Origin: Pandoraea sp.
Lineage (GTDB): Bacteria; Pseudomonadota; Gammaproteobacteria; Burkholderiales; Burkholderiaceae
DNA length: 64,000 bases
Reading direction: 5' to 3'
NCBI GenBank assembly: GCA_031291335.1
Contig: JARLJF010000173.1
Location: 1-64,000, forward strand
The position numbers were made by a program, and so were the translations under genes. Under the pieces are notes generated by a model that saw only the letters and a list, made by a program, of their open reading frames with translations, searched no databases and was not told where the DNA came from. Shown here piece by piece: positions 45,633 through 54,005 of the stretch. How positions within the stretch are numbered: position 1 is the first letter of the stretch; each line of letters begins with the position of its first letter.

Positions 45633-47624
45633 TCAATATCGTCGGGACGAGAGACGCCTTACGACGTCCACCAGTTTGTCGACTTCTTCACAAGTGTTGT
45701 AGAACGCCAGCGACGGCCGGACCGTGGCTTCCAGTCCGAAGCGGCGCAGGATCGGCTGCGCACAGTGGTGTCCCGAGCGCACCGCAATGCCCTCCTCGTT
45801 CAACGCACGACCGACCTCCTCCGTCTCATATCCCTTGAGCACGAATGAGAGCACGCTCGCCTTGTCCCGCGCCGTGCCGACCAGCCGCACGCCCGGCACC
45901 GGCGCCAGCACGCTCGTCGCATACGCCAGCAGGTCGTGTTCGTATTGGGCGATGTGCTCAATACCGACCCGCGACACATAGTCGAGCGCTGCGCCCAGCC
46001 CTACGGCGTCCGCGATATTGCCGGTGCCGGCCTCAAAGCGGTTGGGCGGTGGCTGGAAGACCGTTTTCTCGAAGGTCACGTCGGCAATCATGTTGCCGCC
46101 GCCCTGCCAGGGCGGCATGTCTTCGAGAATGGCGCGCTTGCCGTACACCACACCGATACCGGTCGGGCCATAGATCTTGTGCCCGGAGAACACGAAGAAG
46201 TCGGCGTCGAGCGCTTGCACGTCCACGCGCATGTGGGAGATCGACTGCGCCCCATCGACCAGCGCCTTCGCGCCCGCCCGGTGCGCCATGTCGACGATCT
46301 CCTTGACCGGCACGACGGTACCCAGCGCGTTGGAGACCTGTGTCACCGCCACGATCCTGGTGCGCTCGTTGAGCAGCTTCCGATACTCGTCGAGCAGCAC
46401 CTGTCCCGAGTCGTCCACCGGGATGACCCGCAACGTTGCGCCCTTGAGCGCAGCGAGTTGCTGCCACGGCACGATGTTGGCGTGGTGTTCGAGATTCGAG
46501 ACGATGATCTCGTCGCCCTCTCCGACATGCTGAACACCCCATGTCTTCGCGATCAGGTTGATCGCCTCGGTCGTTCCCCGCACGAAAATGATCTCGTCCG
46601 GCGACGATGCCCCGATGAATCGCTGCACCGTGCTGCGGGCGTGTTCGTACGCATCGGTGGCGCGTCCCGCCAGCGCGTGAGCCGCACGATGGATGTTCGA
46701 GTTTTCGTGTGCGTAGAAATACGCGAGACGGTCGATGACCGACTGCGGCTTGTGCGTAGTCGCCGCATTGTCGAACCACACCAGCGGTTTGCCGTTCACG
46801 CGTTCCTGCAGGATCGGAAAATCACGCCGGATGGCATTGACGTCGAACGGCGCACGCACACTGTGACCCAGCGAATTCGGCGCAGAGACGGTTCGGTCGC
46901 TCAGGAAGTAGCGCGTGCCGGCGTCGTGCTGCGCCACGTCTCGTGCAGAGTGACGGTACGAGGACAACAGCAGATCCCGAAGCGTTTCATCTCCCGGCAA
47001 ACCGAAATCGTGGGCCGCACCCACCCGCGGCGTGTCGACCGGTCGAATGTCACTGTCCGGTACGCGCAGGCTGCCGTCGGTGAAATAGTATGGCGACGGC
47101 GTCGTACTCGGGACCGGCGACGGTGCCGTGAGGCCGCTGGCTTGCGGCACGCCCAGCGCCGTGCCACCGACACGCGGCTCGAGTGCCGGCGCGATACTCA
47201 CGACATTCTCGGGTAAGCCGTTCTGCGCGACGGCATGCGGTGCAAGCGCAGGCGCGCGGTTGCCCAGCGCCAGCACGTGCGTCGGCGCCGACGGTGCAAG
47301 GTTCGCGCCCGGCACCTTGCCTTGCGGTACCGACAATCCTGGCACGCCCGTGCCGGCACCGCCTGGGCCGGCAAGCGGAGAGCCACCGGGGACGGGGTTG
47401 CTGATCGAGGCGAGGATCGGTGCTGCGGCAGGCAGCGCAGACGGCACGTTGCCGACCGCACCGCTGCCGGTGGACACGCCGGGCGCATTGGCCTGCCCGG
47501 GCAACGCCGCGAAGAATTCCGAGGCGAGGCGAGCAAGCGTTGCCGGGTCCGGCAAACCCGCCGGAGGGGTGGCGTGCGGCAAGCCCACGTCGCCCGGATT
47601 AACGGTAGGTGTCCGGATAGTCAT
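45633..47624 (-). CDS. cysteine desulfurase with long disordered N-terminus (encapsulin cargo)
   Basis: A 663-residue protein. Residues about 260-663 are a SufS/CsdA-type cysteine desulfurase: DNAATTHKPQSV, HHANIVPWQ, the PLP Lys 483 in SGHKIYGPTG and the catalytic Cys 621 in GHHCAQPIL. It removes sulfur from cysteine as persulfide, giving alanine. Residues about 1-250 are Pro/Gly/Ala/Ser-rich and predicted disordered, with two ordered-looking islands: LARLASEFFAALP (30-42) and PYYFTDGSLRVPD near 176-188. Such extensions are the cargo-loading domain of family 2A encapsulin desulfurases. ATG at 47624 lies inside the encapsulin gene (26-nt overlap); an in-frame ATG at 47666 is an alternative. 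Confidence 0.93.
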   Translation of the reverse strand: MTIRTPTVNPGDVGLPHATPPAGLPDPATLARLASEFFAALPGQANAPGVSTGSGAVGNVPSALPAAAPILASISNPVPGGSPLAGPGGAGTGVPGLSVPQGKVPGANLAPSAPTHVLALGNRAPALAPHAVAQNGLPENVVSIAPALEPRVGGTALGVPQASGLTAPSPVPSTTPSPYYFTDGSLRVPDSDIRPVDTPRVGAAHDFGLPGDETLRDLLLSSYRHSARDVAQHDAGTRYFLSDRTVSAPNSLGHSVRAPFDVNAIRRDFPILQERVNGKPLVWFDNAATTHKPQSVIDRLAYFYAHENSNIHRAAHALAGRATDAYEHARSTVQRFIGASSPDEIIFVRGTTEAINLIAKTWGVQHVGEGDEIIVSNLEHHANIVPWQQLAALKGATLRVIPVDDSGQVLLDEYRKLLNERTRIVAVTQVSNALGTVVPVKEIVDMAHRAGAKALVDGAQSISHMRVDVQALDADFFVFSGHKIYGPTGIGVVYGKRAILEDMPPWQGGGNMIADVTFEKTVFQPPPNRFEAGTGNIADAVGLGAALDYVSRVGIEHIAQYEHDLLAYATSVLAPVPGVRLVGTARDKASVLSFVLKGYETEEVGRALNEEGIAVRSGHHCAQPILRRFGLEATVRPSLAFYNTCEEVDKLVDVVRRLSSRRY

Positions 47625-48531
47625 GGTATTTGCCGATTTCGACGTCTTCCAAAACCGCCAACGCATCGGGCGAATGGACGGCCAGCGAGCAGTACAGCGA
47701 AATCAGGTACGACGCGATGGCCTGATTGTTGATCCCCATGAAGCGCACCGACAGGCCCGGCCCCTGCTCTCCGGCGACACCCGGTTGATACAGACCCACG
47801 ACGCCCTGGCGCTTGTCGCCCACGCGAAGCAGCAGGATCTTGGTCTTGCCGTCGGCGACCGGCACCTTGTCTGACGGAATCAGCGGAATACCGCGCCAGG
47901 TCAGAAACTGCGAGCCGAACAGGCTCACGGTGGGCGGCGGCACCCCACGGCGCGTGCATTCGCGCCCGAACGCGGCAATCGCCAACGGATGCGTGAGGAA
48001 GAATGCGGGCTCTTTCCACACCTTGGTCAGAAGCTCATCGAGATCGTCGGGCGTCGGTGCCCCCGTGAGCGGGAACAGACGCTGTTCTTCCGCGACGTTG
48101 GCGAGCAAGCCGTAGTCGGGGTTGTTGATGAGCTGACTTTCCTGCAACTCCTTGATCGTCTCGATCGTCAGACGCAGTTGCTCTTTGACCTGGTCGTGCG
48201 GGCTGCCGTACAGATCGGAGATACGCGTATGCACGTCGAGCACGGTGCTCACGGCATTCAGGAAATACTCACGCGGCTGTTCTTCGTAAGGCACGAAGGT
48301 TTGCGGCAACGTACGCTCGTCTTCGCGTTCGGTGCACGCCACCTTCACGGCCTCTGGATTCTTGACGGCGTTCAGGCGATAGATACCGGCTTCGACCGGC
48401 ACCCATTGCAGCAGATGCGTCAGCCAGCGCGGCGTGATCGTGGAGAGCTGGGGAACGGTCTTGGTGGCATTGGCGAGTTGCCGTGCTGCGTTGTCGCCGA
48501 GCGCCGTCTGGCCGCTCTGAATCGTCGACAT
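47599..48531 (-). CDS. srpI: family 2A encapsulin shell protein (SrpI-like)
   Basis: A 310-residue HK97-fold shell protein of encapsulin family 2A, formerly major membrane protein I / SrpI. Recognition rests on length, the N-arm LGDNAARQLANATKTVPQ, the PRWLTHLLQWVPVEAGIYR block, the central KEPAFFLTHPLAIAAFGRECTRRG segment, FGSQFLTWRGIPLIPSDK and the conserved end EIGKYHDYPDTYR. About 60 copies assemble to a T=1 nanocompartment of about 25 nm that stores elemental sulfur made by its desulfurase cargo, encoded with a 26-nt overlap. GGAG lies 7 nt before the ATG. It is preceded by an XRE gene and a rhodanese gene. Family call is strong; assembly and cargo loading are from homologues. Confidence 0.93.
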   Translation of the reverse strand: MSTIQSGQTALGDNAARQLANATKTVPQLSTITPRWLTHLLQWVPVEAGIYRLNAVKNPEAVKVACTEREDERTLPQTFVPYEEQPREYFLNAVSTVLDVHTRISDLYGSPHDQVKEQLRLTIETIKELQESQLINNPDYGLLANVAEEQRLFPLTGAPTPDDLDELLTKVWKEPAFFLTHPLAIAAFGRECTRRGVPPPTVSLFGSQFLTWRGIPLIPSDKVPVADGKTKILLLRVGDKRQGVVGLYQPGVAGEQGPGLSVRFMGINNQAIASYLISLYCSLAVHSPDALAVLEDVEIGKYHDYPDTYR

Positions 48532-48584
48532 GGTGACTCCGGGGTGGATAGAAGAAAAACAGAAATGCTTATCTCTGTGCGTGG

Positions 48585-48613
48585 ATTATCGAGACGCCCC
48601 GTAGCCCGCTCAA
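48585..48613 (-). promoter_or_regulatory. candidate sigma-70 promoter of the encapsulin operon
   Basis: On the minus strand TTGAGC (48613-48608), a 17-nt spacer and GATAAT (48590-48585) lie 54 nt before the encapsulin ATG. Confidence 0.6.
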
Positions 48614-48626
48614 CATGCTATAGCCG

Positions 48627-48665
48627 TCAGAACGTGTCGGAGCGCATCAGAACGTTTCAGAACAT
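48627..48665 (-). promoter_or_regulatory. three direct repeats upstream of the encapsulin promoter
   Basis: TCAGAACGT at 48627 and 48647 and TCAGAACAT at 48657 (plus-strand reading) recur with spacings of 20 and 10 nt, one and two helix turns. They lie just upstream of the -35 box, where an activator would bind on one DNA face. Candidate binders are the neighbouring XRE protein or a CysB-type regulator. Confidence 0.5.
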
Positions 48666-48680
48666 CAGGAAGATCCGACA

Positions 48681-48965
48681 TCACGTCGTTGGTACTGTCG
48701 TCGGATAAGTCGATGGCGATGCGCCCGGTGCGACCCCGGGCTGCACCGGCACGTCATCCGCCGAGACGAGTTGGCCGATAGGAATGCCGAACGCACTGGC
48801 GATCTTGTCGACGGTGACGATCGAGGCGATCGCCGCGCCCCGCTCCAACTCGCCCACGTAGGAGCGGTTCAGGCTGGCGTGTTCGGCAAGTTGCTCCTGC
48901 GACCATCCGCGCGACTCGCGCAACTGCCGAATGGTCGAGCCGAGCCGATGAATGAGCGCGCTCAT
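48681..48965 (-). CDS. XRE family transcriptional regulator (94 aa)
   Basis: A 94-residue protein with a Cro/CI-type helix-turn-helix at about residues 8-65: RQLRESRGWSQEQLAEHASL, NRSYVGELERG and VDKIASAFGIPIGQL. A flexible Pro/Thr/Ser-rich tail of about 25 residues follows. It sits directly upstream of the encapsulin gene on the same strand with a 149-nt gap that holds the candidate promoter and repeats. It may regulate the sulfur nanocompartment; AGGGGAA lies upstream of its ATG. Confidence 0.88.
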   Translation of the reverse strand: MSALIHRLGSTIRQLRESRGWSQEQLAEHASLNRSYVGELERGAAIASIVTVDKIASAFGIPIGQLVSADDVPVQPGVAPGASPSTYPTTVPTT

Positions 48966-49062
48966 GATGATGTTCCCCTAACAATAACTACGGTCTGGCC
49001 TGGCATCGCCTTGGGTTCCCTGGCTCGCGCACACCCACTTTGCGGGGCATTCCGACGCGGTG

Positions 49063-49533
49063 TCAGCTCTGCCGCCACGGCAAGCCGCGAAAGCGCCACC
49101 CATTGGTGACGCCCCGATGGCCGTCGTGGTCGAGATCGCCTTCAAAGCCTTCCTGTACATTGAAAACCTGCGTAAATCCCGCCTTGGTGGCCGCCTCCGC
49201 GGCTTGCGCCGAACGGTTTCCGCTGCGGCAGAGCAGTAGCACGAGCGCGTCCTTGCCGCCGGCCTTCGCTTCAAGCTCACGCACGAAACGAGGATTGCGC
49301 GTGAGGCTCGTCCCGGTTGCCCAAGGCACATGCACACCTTCAGGCACCGCGCCGACGAACGCACGCTCCTCTGCCGAACGCACGTCGACCAGCAACGCGT
49401 CTCCAGCGCTCACGAGCGCCCACGCCAACTTGGGCGAAACGCTCCCGGCAAAGGGCAACCCCGTCGACTGCGCTTGATCTCGGGCTTTGCTCAGTTCCGC
49501 GAGCAGCGGCGTGGCTTCAACTTCTGCGGTCAT
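49063..49533 (-). CDS. rhodanese-like sulfurtransferase
   Basis: A 156-residue single-domain rhodanese. The active-site loop is LCRSGNRSAQAA with the persulfide-forming Cys; DVRSAEERAFVGAVPEGVHVPW is the CH2A block. It would move sulfane sulfur between carriers, for example into or out of the desulfurase/encapsulin system, thiosulfate or cyanide. AAGGAG lies 7 nt upstream. It lies 97 nt upstream of the XRE gene on the same strand. The 207-nt gap before it holds nothing recognised. Confidence 0.92.
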   Translation of the reverse strand: MTAEVEATPLLAELSKARDQAQSTGLPFAGSVSPKLAWALVSAGDALLVDVRSAEERAFVGAVPEGVHVPWATGTSLTRNPRFVRELEAKAGGKDALVLLLCRSGNRSAQAAEAATKAGFTQVFNVQEGFEGDLDHDGHRGVTNGWRFRGLPWRQS

Positions 49534-49740
49534 GGTGTCTCCTTGCGACTTTCATTGGGCTGCATCAATCGATGCGATCGGCTGACAGCGACGTTTGCCG
49601 TCTATAGCCATCAAGAAGCCATTATGAAAGTCCGCCTTCGGGCACCGAACCAACGAATCTTCATTTCTAAAGCACGTGCTCAGTGAAAAGGACATGACCG
49701 GCCGGGCGTTCGCCACAGCACGCAGCGGCGTCGAACGCGG

Positions 49741-51219
49741 TCAGCGTCGCAGCGCATCGGCTTCGATCCGCTCGGCAAGCTGCTGCAGAAGAATCAGTGT
49801 CTCGAACACCGTGCGAACGGCCAGCCGCAATCGGTCTTCCTGCACCCGGCCATTGGCATCGAGCGTGCCCGCCCCAGGGGTGATGAAGATGTTGGCGTCG
49901 TCGGCAATGTTCGGCGCAACCCCCGCCCTGACCAGCGCGTTGTTGAACAGATTCGTCTGTGCGATGCGATCCTCGTGCGAGAAAATCGGGATACCGAACT
50001 CGCCATTGCGCCAGGTGTCCTGATAGTTGATTTCGACGCCGCCCGCGTTGAGCGAGCGCGTCAGAAGAATGCCCGGCTTGAGACGCCCCTTGGCCCGCGA
50101 GAACTCGTCGAGCACAATGTCCCAGGTCGTATCAACCGCAGCGACGAACGGCTCCGGATCGTCGCGCAACAGACGAAGCGCAGCCAGCGTGCCGGTCAGC
50201 GCCTCCTTGCCCGGATCGAACGCGATGTGCGACCCCTTGCCATGCGACGAGACGCTGCCGAATCGCTCCGAATGCAATCCGAGCGCCCGGCGGACGTTGA
50301 TCATCACGTCCTCCCGGCCGATGATCAGACCGCCCGTGGGGCCGCCCATGACCTTGTCGGTGCTGTAGATCATCACCTGCGCACCGATGCGACGCGGGTC
50401 GGTGCCGAGGAATGGGGTGCCCCAGGCATTGTCCGCAATGTACGGAACGCCGAACTTCGCCGCCAGTGCACCAATGCCACGGTGCAGGCGCGATACGCCG
50501 TTCTCGTCTTTCACGCCATAGCCGCAGCCCGGCGTGTCGTAACCGAGCGTGGCGAATCCCGCGAGATCCGACGCGTGCACGCTCGCCGCATGCTCGAGCG
50601 CGTGAAGCGAGGCCTCGGGATTGACGTGCACAAGCAGCGGGCACACATAGGACTTGATGCCGTGCACGTCGTACCGCGCGCCGGTCAGTTTGACGAACAC
50701 GGTGTCGACGTTCTCCGCCCTGCGCCCCGACAGTCCCAACTCACCGGCCGTCGCACCGCGATCCGCAAAGATGTCCTTGTAGATACCGGGAAACGGACGC
50801 CCGTAGCTGCCGTGGTGCTCGATGTGGCGCTCGTACGGCACGATCGTTCGTGCGCGCGGTGGCTCGCCCCTGCCAATCAGCGACGGAGCGATCAGTGCGT
50901 CGTGCACCACGGCCAGTCCGGCCTCTGCGCTGTTGATCGGCGCGGCGTCGAAATCGTCTCCGTAGACCGATTTGACGACACGCCGGATCTCGTCGCCGAG
51001 GCGGTTGAGCGGGAGATATTCCCCCGAGGTCTCGACAATCGCGTCGCGCACCGCAGCACGCAGCAAGCCCGGGGCGCTGGAATTGCTGGCTGAGATGCCG
51101 AAGCGGCCTCGTAGCTCGTCGGGAATACCGAGGGTGTCGGCGAGCTTGCCGGCGTCTTCAAGCAACTCAGGGGCGCGTGCACGCAACTGCCCGTACCAAT
51201 CGAAACGAAAAAGACTCAT
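49741..51219 (-). CDS. fold-type I PLP-dependent enzyme, unassigned
   Basis: A 492-residue PLP enzyme resembling SelA/aminotransferase class V-like proteins. The Schiff-base Lys is likely that in YSTDKVMGGPTGG, preceded by an ADNAWGTPF-type Asp motif that would hold the pyridine nitrogen. An N-terminal helical region (about 1-60) and GEYLPLNRLGDEI precede. It starts with AGGAGG and overlaps the ATPase stop (ATGA), so it is translated with a sulfonate/taurine-type importer. Candidate reactions are C-S lyase, desulfurase or transaminase on an imported organosulfur amino acid; none is proven. Confidence 0.75.
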   Translation of the reverse strand: MSLFRFDWYGQLRARAPELLEDAGKLADTLGIPDELRGRFGISASNSSAPGLLRAAVRDAIVETSGEYLPLNRLGDEIRRVVKSVYGDDFDAAPINSAEAGLAVVHDALIAPSLIGRGEPPRARTIVPYERHIEHHGSYGRPFPGIYKDIFADRGATAGELGLSGRRAENVDTVFVKLTGARYDVHGIKSYVCPLLVHVNPEASLHALEHAASVHASDLAGFATLGYDTPGCGYGVKDENGVSRLHRGIGALAAKFGVPYIADNAWGTPFLGTDPRRIGAQVMIYSTDKVMGGPTGGLIIGREDVMINVRRALGLHSERFGSVSSHGKGSHIAFDPGKEALTGTLAALRLLRDDPEPFVAAVDTTWDIVLDEFSRAKGRLKPGILLTRSLNAGGVEINYQDTWRNGEFGIPIFSHEDRIAQTNLFNNALVRAGVAPNIADDANIFITPGAGTLDANGRVQEDRLRLAVRTVFETLILLQQLAERIEADALRR

Positions 51220-52034
51220 GAAACCTCCTGACCGGCGTGGCGATATGCCTCTTCCCGGATGATGTGCAGCACGCGTTTGCGCAACTGGCCGAACTCGGGG
51301 TCTGCCGCAAGATCCTCAATGTCGCGCGGACGTTCGAACGGCACATGCAGATGCTCACGAATCCGCCCCGGACGGGCTGACATGATGAGCACGCGATCAG
51401 CGAGGAACAGGGCCTCGTCGACATCGTGTGTCACGAAGAGAATCGTCGTCTTCGTGGCGCTCCATACCGATGTCAGCAGTTCCTGCATCATCAGTCGCGT
51501 CTGCGCGTCGAGCGCGCCGAACGGCTCGTCCATCAAAAGAATGCCGGGATTGGGTAGCCACGCGCGTGCCAGGGCGGCACGCTGCCGCATGCCGCCCGAG
51601 AGCTGCCAGATGGCATGCTTCTCGAAGCCCTTCAGGCCGACGAGCGACAGATAGCGATAGGCGTCTTCGAGATACTGCGGCTGCGGCACGCCCGCCATGC
51701 GCGGACCGAAGGTGACGTTATCGAGCACGTTCAGCCATGGGAACAGCGTGGGTTGCTGAAAGACGAAACCACGATCAGGGCCGGGCCGCACGACGGGCTG
51801 TCCGTCGATGTTCACGGCGCCCCGATCCGGCCGGTCGAAACCCGCAATCAGATTGAGGATGGTGGATTTTCCGCAGCCAGACGGCCCAAGCAGGCAAACA
51901 AACTCTCCCGGCCATAACTCCAGCGACACGCCGCCCAGCGCCTGAAACGGCGGCTGGCGGCGCGACGCCGGGGCAAAGGTGCGGCTCACATTGGCCAGAT
52001 GGACGCGCGGGGCAATATCGGGCGTGCGATTCAT
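51216..52034 (-). CDS. ABC transporter ATPase (TauB/SsuB-like)
   Basis: A 272-residue ATPase. Walker A GPSGCGKST, Q-loop FQQPTLFPW, signature LSGGMRQRAALARAW, Walker B ILLMDEPFGALD, H-loop VTHDVDEA. ATG at 52034 overlaps the permease stop by 4 nt, and the gene overlaps the PLP enzyme start. Confidence 0.93.
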   Translation of the reverse strand: MNRTPDIAPRVHLANVSRTFAPASRRQPPFQALGGVSLELWPGEFVCLLGPSGCGKSTILNLIAGFDRPDRGAVNIDGQPVVRPGPDRGFVFQQPTLFPWLNVLDNVTFGPRMAGVPQPQYLEDAYRYLSLVGLKGFEKHAIWQLSGGMRQRAALARAWLPNPGILLMDEPFGALDAQTRLMMQELLTSVWSATKTTILFVTHDVDEALFLADRVLIMSARPGRIREHLHVPFERPRDIEDLAADPEFGQLRKRVLHIIREEAYRHAGQEVS

Positions 52035-52804
52035 GCTTCCCTCCCCGCCCACGGCACCATCACGCGTTGCGTAATGACGATGGCGTAATCCAGCAGATAG
52101 CCGATCAACCCGAGCAGCAGAATGCCGACCATGACGACATCGGTGCGCAGATAAGTGCCGGAATTCATGACCATCCAGCCGAGGCCGGACGAGGCAGCCA
52201 CCAACTCTGCCGCAATCAGGGACGTCCAGCCGATACCGATCGACAGACGAACCGACGTGAAAATCTCCGGCAGTGCATTGGGTAGCACCACATGCCGGAA
52301 TATCTGCAGGCGGCTCGCACCCAGTGTCTGGCCGGCGAGCATGCGTGCGCGGCTTACGCTGGCCACTGCTGCCGCAGCGCCAACGACCACGCTGAGGAAG
52401 CAGGAGATGAAGATCAGAAAGAACTTCGACGACTCGCCGATACCGAACCACACGACAGTCAGCGGAATCAATGCGATCTTGGGTAGCGGCCGCAGGAACT
52501 GGACGAAGGGATCGAGCACGGCGTTCAGCGCAGGCGTAAGCCCCATGAGCAGACCCAGCGGCACGCCGATCGCAATGGATACCGCGAAAGCACTGAGCGC
52601 ACGCAGCAAGCTCACGCCAATGTGGTGCCACAGCGAGATTTGCTGATAGCCGTGACTTGCCAGATCCACCGTGGTGCGCGCCAGTTCGACGGGAGATGGC
52701 AGAAAGACCGGATCGGACCAGCCAAAGGTGGCACTGACCTGCCAGAGAGCCAGCACGGTCAGTACCGCCGCGGCGCCGATCGTCAAACGATAAGCGTATT
52801 TCAT
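52031..52804 (-). CDS. ABC transporter permease (TauC/SsuC-like)
   Basis: A 257-residue permease with six predicted helices. Typical blocks: DPVFLPSPVELA after helix 1, PLPKIALIPLTVVWFGIGESSK, and a coupling loop ending GASRLQIFRHVVLPNALPEIF. It lies 30 nt after the binding-protein gene and overlaps the ATPase gene. Confidence 0.93.
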   Translation of the reverse strand: MKYAYRLTIGAAAVLTVLALWQVSATFGWSDPVFLPSPVELARTTVDLASHGYQQISLWHHIGVSLLRALSAFAVSIAIGVPLGLLMGLTPALNAVLDPFVQFLRPLPKIALIPLTVVWFGIGESSKFFLIFISCFLSVVVGAAAAVASVSRARMLAGQTLGASRLQIFRHVVLPNALPEIFTSVRLSIGIGWTSLIAAELVAASSGLGWMVMNSGTYLRTDVVMVGILLLGLIGYLLDYAIVITQRVMVPWAGREA

Positions 52805-52834
52805 GTGAAATCCGATGAGACGTATCGACGCGCG

Positions 52835-53869
52835 TTATTGCGCCGACGCTCGCACGAGGAAGCTCGAGTCGATGCTGTTCGAATACGTGGTCGGAATCGT
52901 ATCGGCGCGCAATTGCCCCGCCCCCGCCAGAAACTTCGCCGTGTCGACCATGGCCCGGTCGATGCCCGCCCCGCGCTTCGATGCGCCGTTACCCAGATAG
53001 GCATCGGAGAGTTGCTGTTGCACCGACGGATAGCTCAGGCCCGACAGGGTGCGTCGCACCGAATCGATCGGCTGATCGATGTTCTTCGCGATGATCTGCG
53101 CGGCCGCTTCCGGGTCCTTCTGATATTCGTCGACCTTCTGCTGATAGGTCTTGAGGAAGGCGGTCACGATCTGCGGATACTTCTCGGCGAAGGCTTTGCG
53201 CACAACGAAGTTGTTGTAGATCAGATAGCCGTCTTTTTGCAGGTCCTTCGTGAAGAAGATCTCGTGGCCACCATTGGCGGAGAGTTGCTGGCTAGCCGGG
53301 TCCCAGGCATAAGCGCCGTCGATGTCGCCGCGCTTCCATGCGGCCACGATCTCGGTCGGACTCAGGGCGACCAGCTTGATCTTCGAACGATCGAGTTTGT
53401 AGACCTTGATCGCCGCTTCCAGCGCGTATTGCGCCGTGGAGTTCGGCGGATAGGCGATGGTCTTGCCCTCGATATCCTTCAGGCTCGTGATGGTCTTGCG
53501 CACCGTCAGTCGTTCGCTGGTGGCAATCACTTCCGGAATGCCGATAACTTCGATCGGCAGGCGCTGCGTGATACCGGCGACTGCCGGGCTCGAACCGAAC
53601 CGTGCGATATCGATGGCGTTGGCCGCAAACAGCGAGAGCACTTCAGCCCCGCTGGAGAACTGCACCCAGCGCACCGGCACGCCAAACGCCTTGTCGAAGG
53701 ATTGGTCGGCGCGGGCCAGTACCCAGACGCGCGGCGCGCCTGCCCAGGCAAGGCGGACTTCGGCCGGGCGCTCCTGCGCGTGTGCCTGCGAAGGAACCAC
53801 GGCTGCGCCGAAGGTGCTTACCCCGGCCAGTGCAGCGAGCAGCCATCGTTTCAATACATTCTTGTTCAT
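52835..53869 (-). CDS. taurine/sulfonate-binding protein (TauA-like)
   Basis: A 344-residue periplasmic binding protein with a signal peptide ending about SQAHA-QE (residue 31-32). Blocks such as EVRLAWAGAPRVWVLARADQ, FSSGAEVLSLFAANAIDIARFGSSP and WKRGDIDGAYAWDPASQQL match TauA. GGGGAA precedes the ATG. It begins a four-gene operon: binding protein, permease, ATPase, PLP enzyme. The 136-nt gap upstream contains a TGCGATG...CATCGCA hairpin but no clear promoter. Confidence 0.92.
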   Translation of the reverse strand: MNKNVLKRWLLAALAGVSTFGAAVVPSQAHAQERPAEVRLAWAGAPRVWVLARADQSFDKAFGVPVRWVQFSSGAEVLSLFAANAIDIARFGSSPAVAGITQRLPIEVIGIPEVIATSERLTVRKTITSLKDIEGKTIAYPPNSTAQYALEAAIKVYKLDRSKIKLVALSPTEIVAAWKRGDIDGAYAWDPASQQLSANGGHEIFFTKDLQKDGYLIYNNFVVRKAFAEKYPQIVTAFLKTYQQKVDEYQKDPEAAAQIIAKNIDQPIDSVRRTLSGLSYPSVQQQLSDAYLGNGASKRGAGIDRAMVDTAKFLAGAGQLRADTIPTTYSNSIDSSFLVRASAQ

Positions 53870-54005
53870 GTCGGATTCCCCGTGATGCTGAAAAGTCAGC
53901 GTGCGATGACGTTAGTGCATCGCATGACGGAACCCAACGAATGAATCGACATATCGCCATCGGGGGTGATCGGATATCGAAATCACCAACGCGTGCCGTC
54001 CCCTT

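Noticed and set aside
47599-48531. Prophage HK97 capsid interpretation of the shell protein
   Set aside because: No portal, protease, terminase or tail genes, and the overlapping cysteine desulfurase is the defining partner of family 2A encapsulins.
49620-49682. 20-codon plus-strand ORF in the gap before the PLP enzyme gene
   Set aside because: No ribosome binding site, and it is not placed upstream of any plus-strand gene.
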